Origin: Candidatus Eisenbergiella pullistercoris
GTDB taxonomy: Bacteria; Bacillota; Clostridia; Lachnospirales; Lachnospiraceae
DNA length: 37,467 bases
Direction of reading: 5' to 3'
NCBI GenBank assembly: GCA_019115665.1
Contig: DXDD01000100.1
Location: forward strand, 1 to 37,467
The position numbers were made by a program, and so were the translations under genes. This document shows, piece by piece, positions 8,049 through 14,343 of this stretch. Each line of letters opens with the position of its first letter. Position 1 is the first letter of the stretch. Under the pieces are notes generated by a model that was not told where the DNA came from, searched no databases, and worked only from the letters and a program-made list of their open reading frames with translations.

Positions 8049-9419
8049 ATGGCGGAGATCAGGAAATATATTCTGAAGCATAAGAATATACCGGTTGCAC
8101 CCCTCACGCTGGACTGCGTGACAGGCGGGATCCTGTCGGTGGACCAGGTCTTTGCGGAAGCGCACGTACCGGTGGGCGTTCCCGTAAAAAACGGGCGCAT
8201 CGACCGAGGGACCTTAAACGCATGGTGGAGCGGCCGGGCGATCCCGGCCAGCAGATCGGGATTGAAGGAGGCGCTGTCCCGGATGGAAATTTCGCAGCCG
8301 CAGCTCCTGCTGGAAAAATGCCTCGGCCTCAGCCTGTCCGATCAGTACTGGATCTGTCCGGAAGAAAGTAAGCTTCGCTGGGAGGAGGTCAATTTTTTCC
8401 AGAATCCGTTTTCCGGGGATGTGGGAAAGATTCTGTTTGGAAGAAATGTGGATTCTGCTGCGGTCAGTCTGATGTCGCCGGATAATACCTCGGACGGCTG
8501 GCTGAAAAAGAGATGGATCCTGGCGGATGGAAAGCGCTGCCTGATCAAGGGCGGGAGCGGTGCCGTGCAGCAGGAGCCGTACAATGAAGCGCTTGCGTCC
8601 CGATTGATGGAAAGGCTGAATATTCCGCATGTTTCCTATCGGCTGCTGGTGGAAGACGGCTATCCCTACAGCATATGCGACGATTTTATCACGCCGGATA
8701 CGGAGCTGATCAGCGCCTGGTACATCATGCGGACTTGTCGGAAGCCAAATCATGTTTCGATATACAGGCATTATCTGAACTGCTGTGAGACGCTGGGGAT
8801 TCCGGGAATCCCCGACATTTCCGGAGCGCCGGGAAAAACCGAAAATTCCGGAAATTGCGGAATGCAGGAGGCGCTGGATCGGATGCTGGTCCTGGATTAT
8901 CTGATCGTCAATGAGGACAGGCATCAGAATAATTTTGGAGTGATCCGGAATGCCGATACGCTGGAATATCTGGGGGCCGCGCCCATCTATGACAGCGGAA
9001 CCTCGCTCTGGTTCGATAAACCGACGGCCATGATACGGGCGGATGCCAAAACGATATGCAAGCCGTTTAAGACCAGCCATGAGGAGCAGATCGGACTGGT
9101 ACAGGATTTTGACTGGCTGGATTTTTCCGCGCTGAAGGGAATCGAAGAAGAGCTTCGGGAGCTGGTAAGGGGCTCCCTGTTCATCGACGAAGCGCGGTGC
9201 GACGCTCTGTGCAGGGGACTGGCGGGAAGAGTTGACATGCTGAAAAAGCACGTGGACAGCCGTTTCCGAAACGCCGCTTTCCCGGCGGAAGCGGCGACGC
9301 GCGTAAGGGACGGTGAGGCGCAGGAAACAGGGCGGCGGGCAGCAAAGCCGCGGAAAACGGAAGATACCAGAAACGATGTGAAACAGGATATTGCCTACAG
9401 TGGAAAAGGGAGCGGCTGA
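8049..9419 (+). CDS. HipA-like serine/threonine kinase domain protein
   Basis: A 456-residue protein whose second half carries the HipA-type kinase core: the catalytic loop NEDRHQNNFG (Asp290) and the metal-binding PIYDSGTSLW (Asp315), which replaces the DFG motif of ordinary kinases. A glycine-rich LIKGGSGAVQQEPYNE segment is the likely ATP loop. The N-terminal 130 residues do not look like the usual HipA N-terminal subdomain, and no HipB-like DNA-binding gene is adjacent, so this is an orphan HipA relative rather than a classic toxin-antitoxin pair. The start ATG at 8049 has AGGAAAGG upstream; in-frame starts at 7971 and 7986 lack a ribosome site and lie within the likely promoter. The C-terminal 40 residues are low-complexity and basic. 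Target unknown. Confidence 0.8.
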   Translation: MAEIRKYILKHKNIPVAPLTLDCVTGGILSVDQVFAEAHVPVGVPVKNGRIDRGTLNAWWSGRAIPASRSGLKEALSRMEISQPQLLLEKCLGLSLSDQYWICPEESKLRWEEVNFFQNPFSGDVGKILFGRNVDSAAVSLMSPDNTSDGWLKKRWILADGKRCLIKGGSGAVQQEPYNEALASRLMERLNIPHVSYRLLVEDGYPYSICDDFITPDTELISAWYIMRTCRKPNHVSIYRHYLNCCETLGIPGIPDISGAPGKTENSGNCGMQEALDRMLVLDYLIVNEDRHQNNFGVIRNADTLEYLGAAPIYDSGTSLWFDKPTAMIRADAKTICKPFKTSHEEQIGLVQDFDWLDFSALKGIEEELRELVRGSLFIDEARCDALCRGLAGRVDMLKKHVDSRFRNAAFPAEAATRVRDGEAQETGRRAAKPRKTEDTRNDVKQDIAYSGKGSG

Positions 9420-9447
9420 TTGGCGCTCCCTGATATTGTGTCTGGAA
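9408..9447 (-). pseudogene. Possible remnant of an ABC gene 3' end, or a copied terminator
   Basis: These bases match the last codons and terminator hairpin of the ABC gene at about 3807-3846, with one gap and roughly three-quarters identity. Read on the minus strand they give Q-T-Q-Y-Q-G-A, against A-Q-A-Q-Y-Y-G-A-A-D-stop in the intact gene. The match overlaps the end of the hipA-like gene, whose TGA lies in the hairpin loop (GGGAGCG/CGCTCCC stem). It is too short to be certain. Confidence 0.3.
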
Positions 9448-9460
9448 AAAATTTTTCCAG
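9442..9460. repeat. Palindrome upstream of the antitoxin promoter
   Basis: CTGGAAAAA (9442-9450) and TTTTTCCAG (9452-9460) form a perfect 9-bp inverted repeat around one base. It lies 11 bases before the antitoxin -35 box. It could be a protein-binding site or a bidirectional terminator for the hipA-like gene, since its arms end in A/T runs on both strands. Confidence 0.5.
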
Positions 9461-9471
9461 TATTGAATTGA

Positions 9472-9500
9472 TTGACAGTGCCATAATGTTATTGTAAAAT
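9472..9500 (+). promoter_or_regulatory. Promoter of the antitoxin gene
   Basis: TTGACA (9472-9477), a 17-base spacer and TAAAAT (9495-9500). A near-palindrome centred on CGTACG follows at about 9508-9525, just downstream of the expected start site, where a YefM-type antitoxin would bind to repress itself. Confidence 0.8.
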
Positions 9501-9550
9501 AGAAGTGCGAAAAAGCGTACGATTTTTAGTATAAAAAAGAGGTGTTATAA

Positions 9551-9805
9551 ATGCTGGCAGTAAAATCAATGGATGTAAGAGACAATTTCAAATCATTATG
9601 CGATAAGGTATTTAGAGGGGAGACATTAATCATTTCGAGACCAAAGAATGAGAATGTTGTAATGATATCTGAAGCAGAATACAACGATATGATGAAAGCA
9701 AAAAGAAATGCCGAGTATCTTGCCATGCTGGATAAATCTATGGCAGAAGCGGAAGCAGGAGGTTTCATAACAAAGACCATTGCAGAATTGGAGGAATACG
9801 AATAA
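9551..9805 (+). CDS. YefM/Phd-family antitoxin
   Basis: An 84-residue antitoxin of the Phd/YefM family. The N-terminal half (AVKSMDVRDNFKSLCDKVFRGETLIISRPKNENVVMISEAEYNDMM, written here as a span from about residue 3 to 48) has the family pattern of a DNA-binding fold in which a short helix is followed by 'ISR...NVV.IS..EY'. The acidic C-terminus (residues 55-84) would wrap and block the toxin. It is preceded by GAGGTG and ends directly at the toxin start (TAA overlaps into the next ATG spacing by one base). It is visibly AT-richer than its neighbours, suggesting transfer. Its partner toxin is truncated, so it is now probably an orphan antitoxin. Confidence 0.9.
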   Translation: MLAVKSMDVRDNFKSLCDKVFRGETLIISRPKNENVVMISEAEYNDMMKAKRNAEYLAMLDKSMAEAEAGGFITKTIAELEEYE

Positions 9806-10078
9806 ATGAATATAGTATTTACGCCTACTGCATGGGAGCAATACACTGAATGGCAAAAGGAAGAGAAAAAAATGGTAAAGCGTATCAATGAGCTTATTAA
9901 AGACATTGACCGCAATGGATTGTTAAAGGGCATTGGCAGGCCTGAACCATTAAAACATCGTAAAGCGTGCAGCAGACGTACGACTGGACCATATATGTGG
10001 ATGAGGATGTATCCGCGAAGGATCTTTGTGGATATGCGGAAGCCGAAAGGCAGGGAATCGCGGATTCGGATGTGGTGA
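9806..10078 (+). pseudogene. Truncated YoeB/Txe-type mRNA endonuclease toxin
   Basis: The first 52 residues match YoeB toxins, which are ribosome-dependent mRNA nucleases of the RelE fold: IVFTPTAWEQYTEWQ, KRINELIKDIDRNG and GIGRPEPLKH. The Glu of PEPLKH (Glu46 in E. coli YoeB) is kept. After LKH, where a normal toxin continues with the WSRRI...HRLVY segment that holds the catalytic Arg and His, the frame runs into unrelated DNA and makes a 38-residue nonsense tail. The foreign DNA belongs to a nucleoside-deoxyribosyltransferase-like gene read in another frame (see 9967-10275). Loss of Arg65 and His83 equivalents should destroy activity. The break at about 9958-9962 looks like a deletion or recombination joint. 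Confidence 0.85.
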
Positions 10079-10275
10079 TCCTGCTGCTTCCTGCGGGAAG
10101 GGGGACGCATGTGGAACTCGGCATGGCGCTGGCATGGAATAAGAAGATTTATTTATGTGCCTCCAGCCGGGAGAATTTCAGCCTTGAAAATACGGTAGCC
10201 TTTTATGAACTGCCGCAGATCGTCAGGCTGACCGGAACGGCGGAGGAAAATCTGAAGCGGATTATGGAAGGATAG
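9967..10275 (+). pseudogene. 3' fragment of a nucleoside 2-deoxyribosyltransferase-like gene
   Basis: The frame after the break encodes about 102 residues resembling the C-terminal two thirds of the nucleoside 2-deoxyribosyltransferase-like fold (also annotated as TIR-like or Rossmann-like): TYDWT near the start, then DSDVVILLLPAGRGTHVELGMALAWNKKIYL, where GxGTHxELGxA is the family's conserved active-site region with its Glu. The N-terminal strand and nucleotide-binding loop are missing. A stop codon (TAA, 9961-9963) lies two codons before the first possible start (GTG, 9967), and no ribosome site is present. It is therefore most likely a dead fragment fused to the toxin remnant, though low-level expression from the antitoxin promoter cannot be excluded. 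Confidence 0.75.
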
Positions 10276-10375
10276 AGGAAAAAGCCGGACATTCGCTGCC
10301 GTGCGGCCCTGTGGAAACGGGCCTGCATAAATCTTAATGAAGCCAATGCCAGCTCAGAATTTGAAGGGGACGATA

Positions 10376-10924
10376 ATGAAAAAGATAATTTTGCCGACGC
10401 TTTTCTTCTTATTTTCTATTCTATCGATAAGCTGTGGAGAAATATCGATATCTGAAAGCAATGAACTCTCAGATTCTGACCACGTAATTAAATGGTTCGA
10501 CTGCCTTAACGGGGATGAAATGGTTTGGGATGATGTGAAAGAGTACAAGCTGGAGGAATTCCCGGGAGTGACTTTTCGCTGGCGCCCGGAACAGATGGAG
10601 GCTGTAACCGATAAAGAGGTCGTTCCGCTCTATGAAGGAATGCCGATATGGAGCGTTTATTTTTGTGATTTGACCGGGGACGGCATCCCGGAACTTTGTT
10701 CTACGTTAAGCTTTGGGTCGGGAATGATAGATAACCGGATCATAATTTACGACTATGCAGGTGGTGCAAGTTATGAACTTTCGGATCGGGGGAATTTTGA
10801 CTATATTCTCAATATGCGGGAGGATTCCCTTGTTGTGGAAAAGCGTGTTTATATGCGGGATGAAATGGTTGAATCAGGAGAACTGGTGTTTCGTGATGAT
10901 ACCATCCAGATAATTACAGAATGA
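10376..10924 (+). CDS. Small secreted or lipoprotein of unknown function
   Basis: A 182-residue protein beginning with a classic export signal: MKK, a hydrophobic run (IILPTLFFLFSILSI) and SCGE, a plausible though non-ideal lipobox with Cys at about residue 19. The mature part is acidic and carries DLTGDGIPEL, a calcium-binding-like loop of the kind seen in FG-GAP and dockerin-type repeats, suggesting a small beta-rich extracellular domain. The start ATG at 10376 has AAGGGGA upstream; a longer reading from 10337 would bury the signal peptide. It lies alone, with a strong terminator after it, and is AT-richer than its neighbours. The family was not recognised and no function is claimed. Confidence 0.7.
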   Translation: MKKIILPTLFFLFSILSISCGEISISESNELSDSDHVIKWFDCLNGDEMVWDDVKEYKLEEFPGVTFRWRPEQMEAVTDKEVVPLYEGMPIWSVYFCDLTGDGIPELCSTLSFGSGMIDNRIIIYDYAGGASYELSDRGNFDYILNMREDSLVVEKRVYMRDEMVESGELVFRDDTIQIITE

Positions 10925-10928
10925 AAAT

Positions 10929-10949
10929 GGCGGGGCGCCCGCCTTTTTT
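10929..10949 (+). terminator. Intrinsic terminator of the small lipoprotein gene
   Basis: GGCGGG (10929-10934) and CCCGCC (10938-10943) form a tight hairpin with a 3-base loop, directly followed by six T. It begins five bases after the stop codon. Confidence 0.88.
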
Positions 10950-10974
10950 AGTCCATTATTTGCTATCAGGAAAT

Positions 10975-11024
10975 TGCTCCCTTCATGAAGACAGGCTGTT
11001 TTCCTGCCTTTCATAAAGGGAGCA
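10975..11024. repeat. Long hairpin between convergent genes
   Basis: TGCTCCCTTCATGAA (10975-10989) pairs with the segment at 11010-11024 with one bulge, and an inner CAGG/CCTG pair extends the stem. Neither strand has a clear T-run after it, so its role as a terminator for the esterase gene is uncertain. Confidence 0.5.
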
Positions 11025-11065
11025 TATCAAAATCCTGAGATTTACAGACGATACATCTTGACAGC

Positions 11066-12031
11066 CTACAGATGCTTTTTCAAAAATTCTTCTATCAGGT
11101 CCAGCGCCTGGCTGCTGTGGAAGCCGCCGCAGCCATGGCCGGCTCCCAGGAGTTTTACCATTTCCACATCCTTTCCCAGCTCTTTCATCCGGTCATACAG
11201 CCTGCAGCTCTGATTAAACGGTACGAGCATATCGCTGCCGCCATGCATGATCAGAAGCGGCGGCGTCGGCCGCCCGGCGGAGAGATAGCGCAGGGGAGAG
11301 GTGGTGTCCGCCAGCTCCCGGTTTTCCAGCACATTCTTTTTCCCGATCAGACTTCCCTCCGGGCTGTCCGGGGCGGAGTGATCCTGAATGCTCGGATAGT
11401 AGTTCATCATCACGATATCGGTCGGCGCGTACCAGTCCACAATGCACCGCACGGATGCGCTTATTCTGTCAGAATCGTCAGTATCCGGCGCATCATCTCC
11501 GGTGAATCCGGCCAGGAGCGCGGTGTGTCCGCCGCTGGAATCTCCCCAGAGTGCCACACGGGTTTCATCGATCCCATACTCGGAGGCATGCTTTTTCAGA
11601 AAACGGATGGCAGTTTTTGCGTCCTGCACCTGCGCCGGAAACGGAGCCGTGTCGCTGGGCCTGTATTCCACGACCGCCATCGCATAGCCTCTTTCGCCCA
11701 TGCGGACGATATCCTGAAGGCTTGCGAAAATATCCTGGCGGAACCAGGCGGATCCCTGTATAAAAACGATCAGAGGCCAGCGTTTTCCCTGCGTGGAATC
11801 CTCCGGAAGAAACAGCTGCAGATGAAGCTCCATCCCGGAACGGTCCGCATATACCACATTCGGCAGGAACCGGAGATGGCAGCCGTAAGCATCCTTCAGC
11901 CTGACCGTCTGGACGCCCTCCGGCAGCTCCTCCGATTCGGGAAAATGTTCCGGATCGGCCGGGGGAAGGGGCGGGCCCTGCGTTCCTGTCTCCTTCCTGA
12001 TTTCGTTTTCCGTTCTGTTTTCCTGTGCCAT
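11066..12031 (-). CDS. Alpha/beta-hydrolase, acetyl-esterase type
   Basis: A 321-residue cytoplasmic serine esterase of the BD-FAE/hormone-sensitive-lipase-like group. The nucleophile is Ser165 in WGDSSGGHTALL (GxSxG), the acid is probably the Asp of MHGGSDMLVPFNQS, and the catalytic His is in LGAGHGCGGFHS. FIQGSAW takes the place of the oxyanion-hole HGG motif of related lipases. The first 45 residues are polar and proline-rich and probably disordered. The start ATG at 12031 follows AAAAGGAG. It lies 37 bases after cstA with no terminator between them, so it is likely in the T-box-controlled cstA transcript. Likely substrates are acetyl or feruloyl esters of plant glycans, but this cannot be settled from sequence. 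Confidence 0.85.
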   Translation of the reverse strand: MAQENRTENEIRKETGTQGPPLPPADPEHFPESEELPEGVQTVRLKDAYGCHLRFLPNVVYADRSGMELHLQLFLPEDSTQGKRWPLIVFIQGSAWFRQDIFASLQDIVRMGERGYAMAVVEYRPSDTAPFPAQVQDAKTAIRFLKKHASEYGIDETRVALWGDSSGGHTALLAGFTGDDAPDTDDSDRISASVRCIVDWYAPTDIVMMNYYPSIQDHSAPDSPEGSLIGKKNVLENRELADTTSPLRYLSAGRPTPPLLIMHGGSDMLVPFNQSCRLYDRMKELGKDVEMVKLLGAGHGCGGFHSSQALDLIEEFLKKHL

Positions 12032-12068
12032 ACTTTTTCTCCTTTTTACAGAGGCGCTCAGGTCCGGC

Positions 12069-13754
12069 TTATGCCGCCTTCTTCGCAGTAAACAGCTTCT
12101 TTAAGCAGCTGAAGGCGACCATGACGCCAAGCACCATGAGAAGAACCGCCACCACGAGCTGCAGGCCGTCCACCAGAAGCGTGGCCGTTCCCGCGGCAAA
12201 ATTGGTGGCCAGCGCGATCAGCTTCTGCACCAGAGCGGTGAAGGTCACGATCAGCATCAGGAACATGGGGATGTACAGGGTCCAGCCGGTGCGGCCCGTG
12301 GTTTTTAAAAATACGGCCAGGGCGATCAGCACCAGTGCGGCCAGAAGCTGGTTGGCGGAGCCGAACAGGGGCCATACGTTGTTATAGCCGCCGAGCGTCA
12401 GCAGATAGCCGAAAAACAGGGTGATCACCGTGGCGAAATATTTGTTGGTCAGCACCCGCTGGACGGGGGACATGGAAGCCGGGTCCGTGGAGTCGGGATA
12501 GAACAGCTCCTGGAAGGACATGCGGCCGATTCTCGCCACGGAGTCCAGGGAGGTGAGCGCAAGGGCGGATACGCACATGGTCATGAATACCGTTGCCACC
12601 TGAACCGGAACGCCCAGCGTCTCCAGAAAGCCCGCCACGCCGGAGGAGAAGATGGCAAAGGGCGTGCCGTCCGGCTTCGTGCCGCCGACCGCCACCGCGC
12701 CCACTACGACCAGGGCGATGATGCCGAGCAGAGATTCCAGGACCATGGCTCCGTAGCCCACCATTTTCATATCCTTTTCATTGCTGATGGTCTTGGAGGA
12801 GGTGCCGGAGGATACCAGGCTGTGGAACCCGGACACCGCGCCGCAGGCGATGGTGACGAACAGGGTGGGGAAGAGGGCGCTTCCATCCGCCGCGACAAAG
12901 CCGTTGAAGGCGTTTAACTGCATGGTGGGATGGGCGACCAGAACGCCCACAACCGCGCCGATGATCATGCCGAGCAGCATAAAGGTGGTCATGTAGTCCC
13001 TGGGCTGCATCAGAAGCCACATGGGCAGGACGGATGCCAGGAACAGATACGCCATGATGATGTAGATCCATGCGGTCTTGGTGGCATAGATGGGAAGCTG
13101 CATGCCCACGGCGAACATCACCACAAGCAGCGCGACGGCAACAATAGCCTTCACCCATTCCTGCATGTTTTTCACATGCTTCTGGATCAGACCGAAGATA
13201 ATGGCGACAAGAATGAAAAGCATGGAAATGGAAGCCGCCGCAGAGTTCGCGTAGGCGGTCGCCTCGTCCGCTGCCTCTGCGCCCACGCCCACAAAGGTTC
13301 CCGCCACCATGTCGGTGAAGGCTGCGATGACCAGCAGGGTGAACAGCCAGCAGAAGAGCATGAACAGCCTGCGGCCGGTCTTTCCGATGTATTTTTCGAT
13401 CACCATACCGATGGACTTTCCCTCATTTTTCACAGAGGCATACAGCGCGCCGAAATCCTGGACCGCGCCGAAGAACAGGCCGCCGATGATGAGCCATAAA
13501 AGCACCGGAACCCAGCCGAACACGGAGGCCAGGATGGGGCCGGTTACCGGGCCCGCGCCTGCGATGGAAGAAAACTGATGGGAAAAAACCGTAAACCGGG
13601 AAGAGGGCACATAGTCCTGCCCGTCCTCATGGGTGCAGGCCGGCGTTTTCGCTTTTGGGTCGATGCCCCACTTTTTCGCCAGCCATCCGCCGTAAAGAAG
13701 ATAACCGGCGGCAAGGGCCACGATGCCGATTAAAATGATGACTAATCCGTTCAT
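12069..13754 (-). CDS. cstA: Carbon starvation protein CstA-type transporter
   Basis: A 561-residue polytopic membrane protein of the CstA family, which import peptides or pyruvate. Family hallmarks are GYLLYGGWLAKKWGIDP at the N-terminus, FSHQFSSIAGAGPVTGPI, FGAVQDFGALYAS, GFHSLVSSGTSSKTI, LTSLDSVARIGRM and WPLFGSANQLLAALVLIALAVFL. The start is taken as ATG 13754 because MNGLVIILIGIVALAAGYLL begins the first membrane segment. That start has no ribosome site next to it; AAAGGAGA lies further up, separated from it by a small GTCTG/CAGAC hairpin. A T-box leader precedes the gene, so expression should respond to an uncharged tRNA. The esterase gene follows 37 bases later. A longer frame upstream merely reads through the leader RNA. 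Confidence 0.92.
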   Translation of the reverse strand: MNGLVIILIGIVALAAGYLLYGGWLAKKWGIDPKAKTPACTHEDGQDYVPSSRFTVFSHQFSSIAGAGPVTGPILASVFGWVPVLLWLIIGGLFFGAVQDFGALYASVKNEGKSIGMVIEKYIGKTGRRLFMLFCWLFTLLVIAAFTDMVAGTFVGVGAEAADEATAYANSAAASISMLFILVAIIFGLIQKHVKNMQEWVKAIVAVALLVVMFAVGMQLPIYATKTAWIYIIMAYLFLASVLPMWLLMQPRDYMTTFMLLGMIIGAVVGVLVAHPTMQLNAFNGFVAADGSALFPTLFVTIACGAVSGFHSLVSSGTSSKTISNEKDMKMVGYGAMVLESLLGIIALVVVGAVAVGGTKPDGTPFAIFSSGVAGFLETLGVPVQVATVFMTMCVSALALTSLDSVARIGRMSFQELFYPDSTDPASMSPVQRVLTNKYFATVITLFFGYLLTLGGYNNVWPLFGSANQLLAALVLIALAVFLKTTGRTGWTLYIPMFLMLIVTFTALVQKLIALATNFAAGTATLLVDGLQLVVAVLLMVLGVMVAFSCLKKLFTAKKAA

Positions 13755-13839
13755 AACTGATGTCGTCTGAAAAACAGACTCTCCTTTCCTCATAAATGGT
13801 TTTCGCCGGAGCAGATAGAAGTGTGCGTGAGTGCGCATC

Positions 13840-13890
13840 AAAAAAGCTTCCGCCTCAGGATATGCTCCATATCCAAAGACGAAAGCTTTC
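13840..13890 (-). terminator. Regulated terminator of the T-box leader
   Basis: On the minus strand, the segment at 13890-13879 pairs with that at 13852-13841 (AAAGCTT with AAGCTTT, then G-U and G-C pairs), followed by a run of T. It is the terminator arm that competes with the T-box antiterminator; one side of the stem lies next to the TGG-containing T-box motif. Confidence 0.8.
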
Positions 13891-14176
13891 ACTTCCGCGA
13901 TACCACTTTGCTTGCCGCAGATGCGGCCTCTCAGTCCCGTCTCGACAGCCTCCGGGCCTTCTGCCCTTTCTGCTGTGTGTAACAGGCTTCCTTTTAACGG
14001 GGGAAAACCGGTATTGCCTACTCCTTTTCCGACAGAAAAATTCAGCATACTGCTCGCAGAGGATATCATCAGACGCCGTATGTCTCCTCGCACCGTCCGG
14101 AGACTCTCTGAAATACAGGCCGGTCTGACAACCTGTTCTGTTCCTGGCATTTCACCTGTGTACGGTTGACGTTATC
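13840..14176 (-). promoter_or_regulatory. T-box riboswitch controlling cstA, probably isoleucine-specific
   Basis: The minus strand shows the parts of a T-box leader in order. Stem I has an AGAGAG element followed by a GTCTCC/GGAGAC distal stem and CGGTGCGA loop (about 14110-14075). A specifier region follows, then the conserved GAGAGGCCGC region, the T-box AGTGGTATCGCGG (13895-13907) and a terminator. The T-box bulge reads TGGT, which would pair with a tRNA ending in ACCA. The triplet nine bases before the end of the GAG that closes stem I is ATC (14062-14064), an Ile codon, and tRNA-Ile carries A73, which agrees with TGGT. An alternative Asp reading (GAT) disagrees, because tRNA-Asp has G73. 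T-box identity is firm; the amino acid is an inference. Confidence 0.85.
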
Positions 14177-14177
14177 T

Positions 14178-14206
14178 GTTTTAATACATTATCAGAGTAA
14201 TGTCAA
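14178..14206 (-). promoter_or_regulatory. Promoter of the T-box/cstA transcript
   Basis: On the minus strand, TTGACA (14206-14201) is followed after 17 bases by TAAAAC (14183-14178). The -35 box is perfect and the -10 box is weak. Transcription would begin about 14171, just before the T-box stem I. Confidence 0.6.
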
Positions 14207-14272
14207 GAAGAATTTGACTTTGCATGTTCCCTTTCGTTGATGGGCCGGATGCTTTTTGCCTGTATGGAGTCC

Positions 14273-14322
14273 GCTGCCCCCGGATCAGATTTCAGGCAGG
14301 AAAAGCCTGCCGTAAAATCCGG
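14273..14322 (-). repeat. Hairpin downstream of the first DUF975 gene
   Basis: On the minus strand GGCAGG and CCTGCC form a stem around CTTTT, with flanking GGATTT/AAATC pairs extending it. No T-run follows, so termination is uncertain. Confidence 0.4.
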
Positions 14323-14343
14323 TATATCAGAATATCAGGGGAA

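Noticed and set aside
13755-14150. A long N-terminal extension of CstA
   Set aside because: The extension reads through the T-box stem I, T-box motif and terminator and has no protein-like features; the membrane protein begins at MNGLVI.
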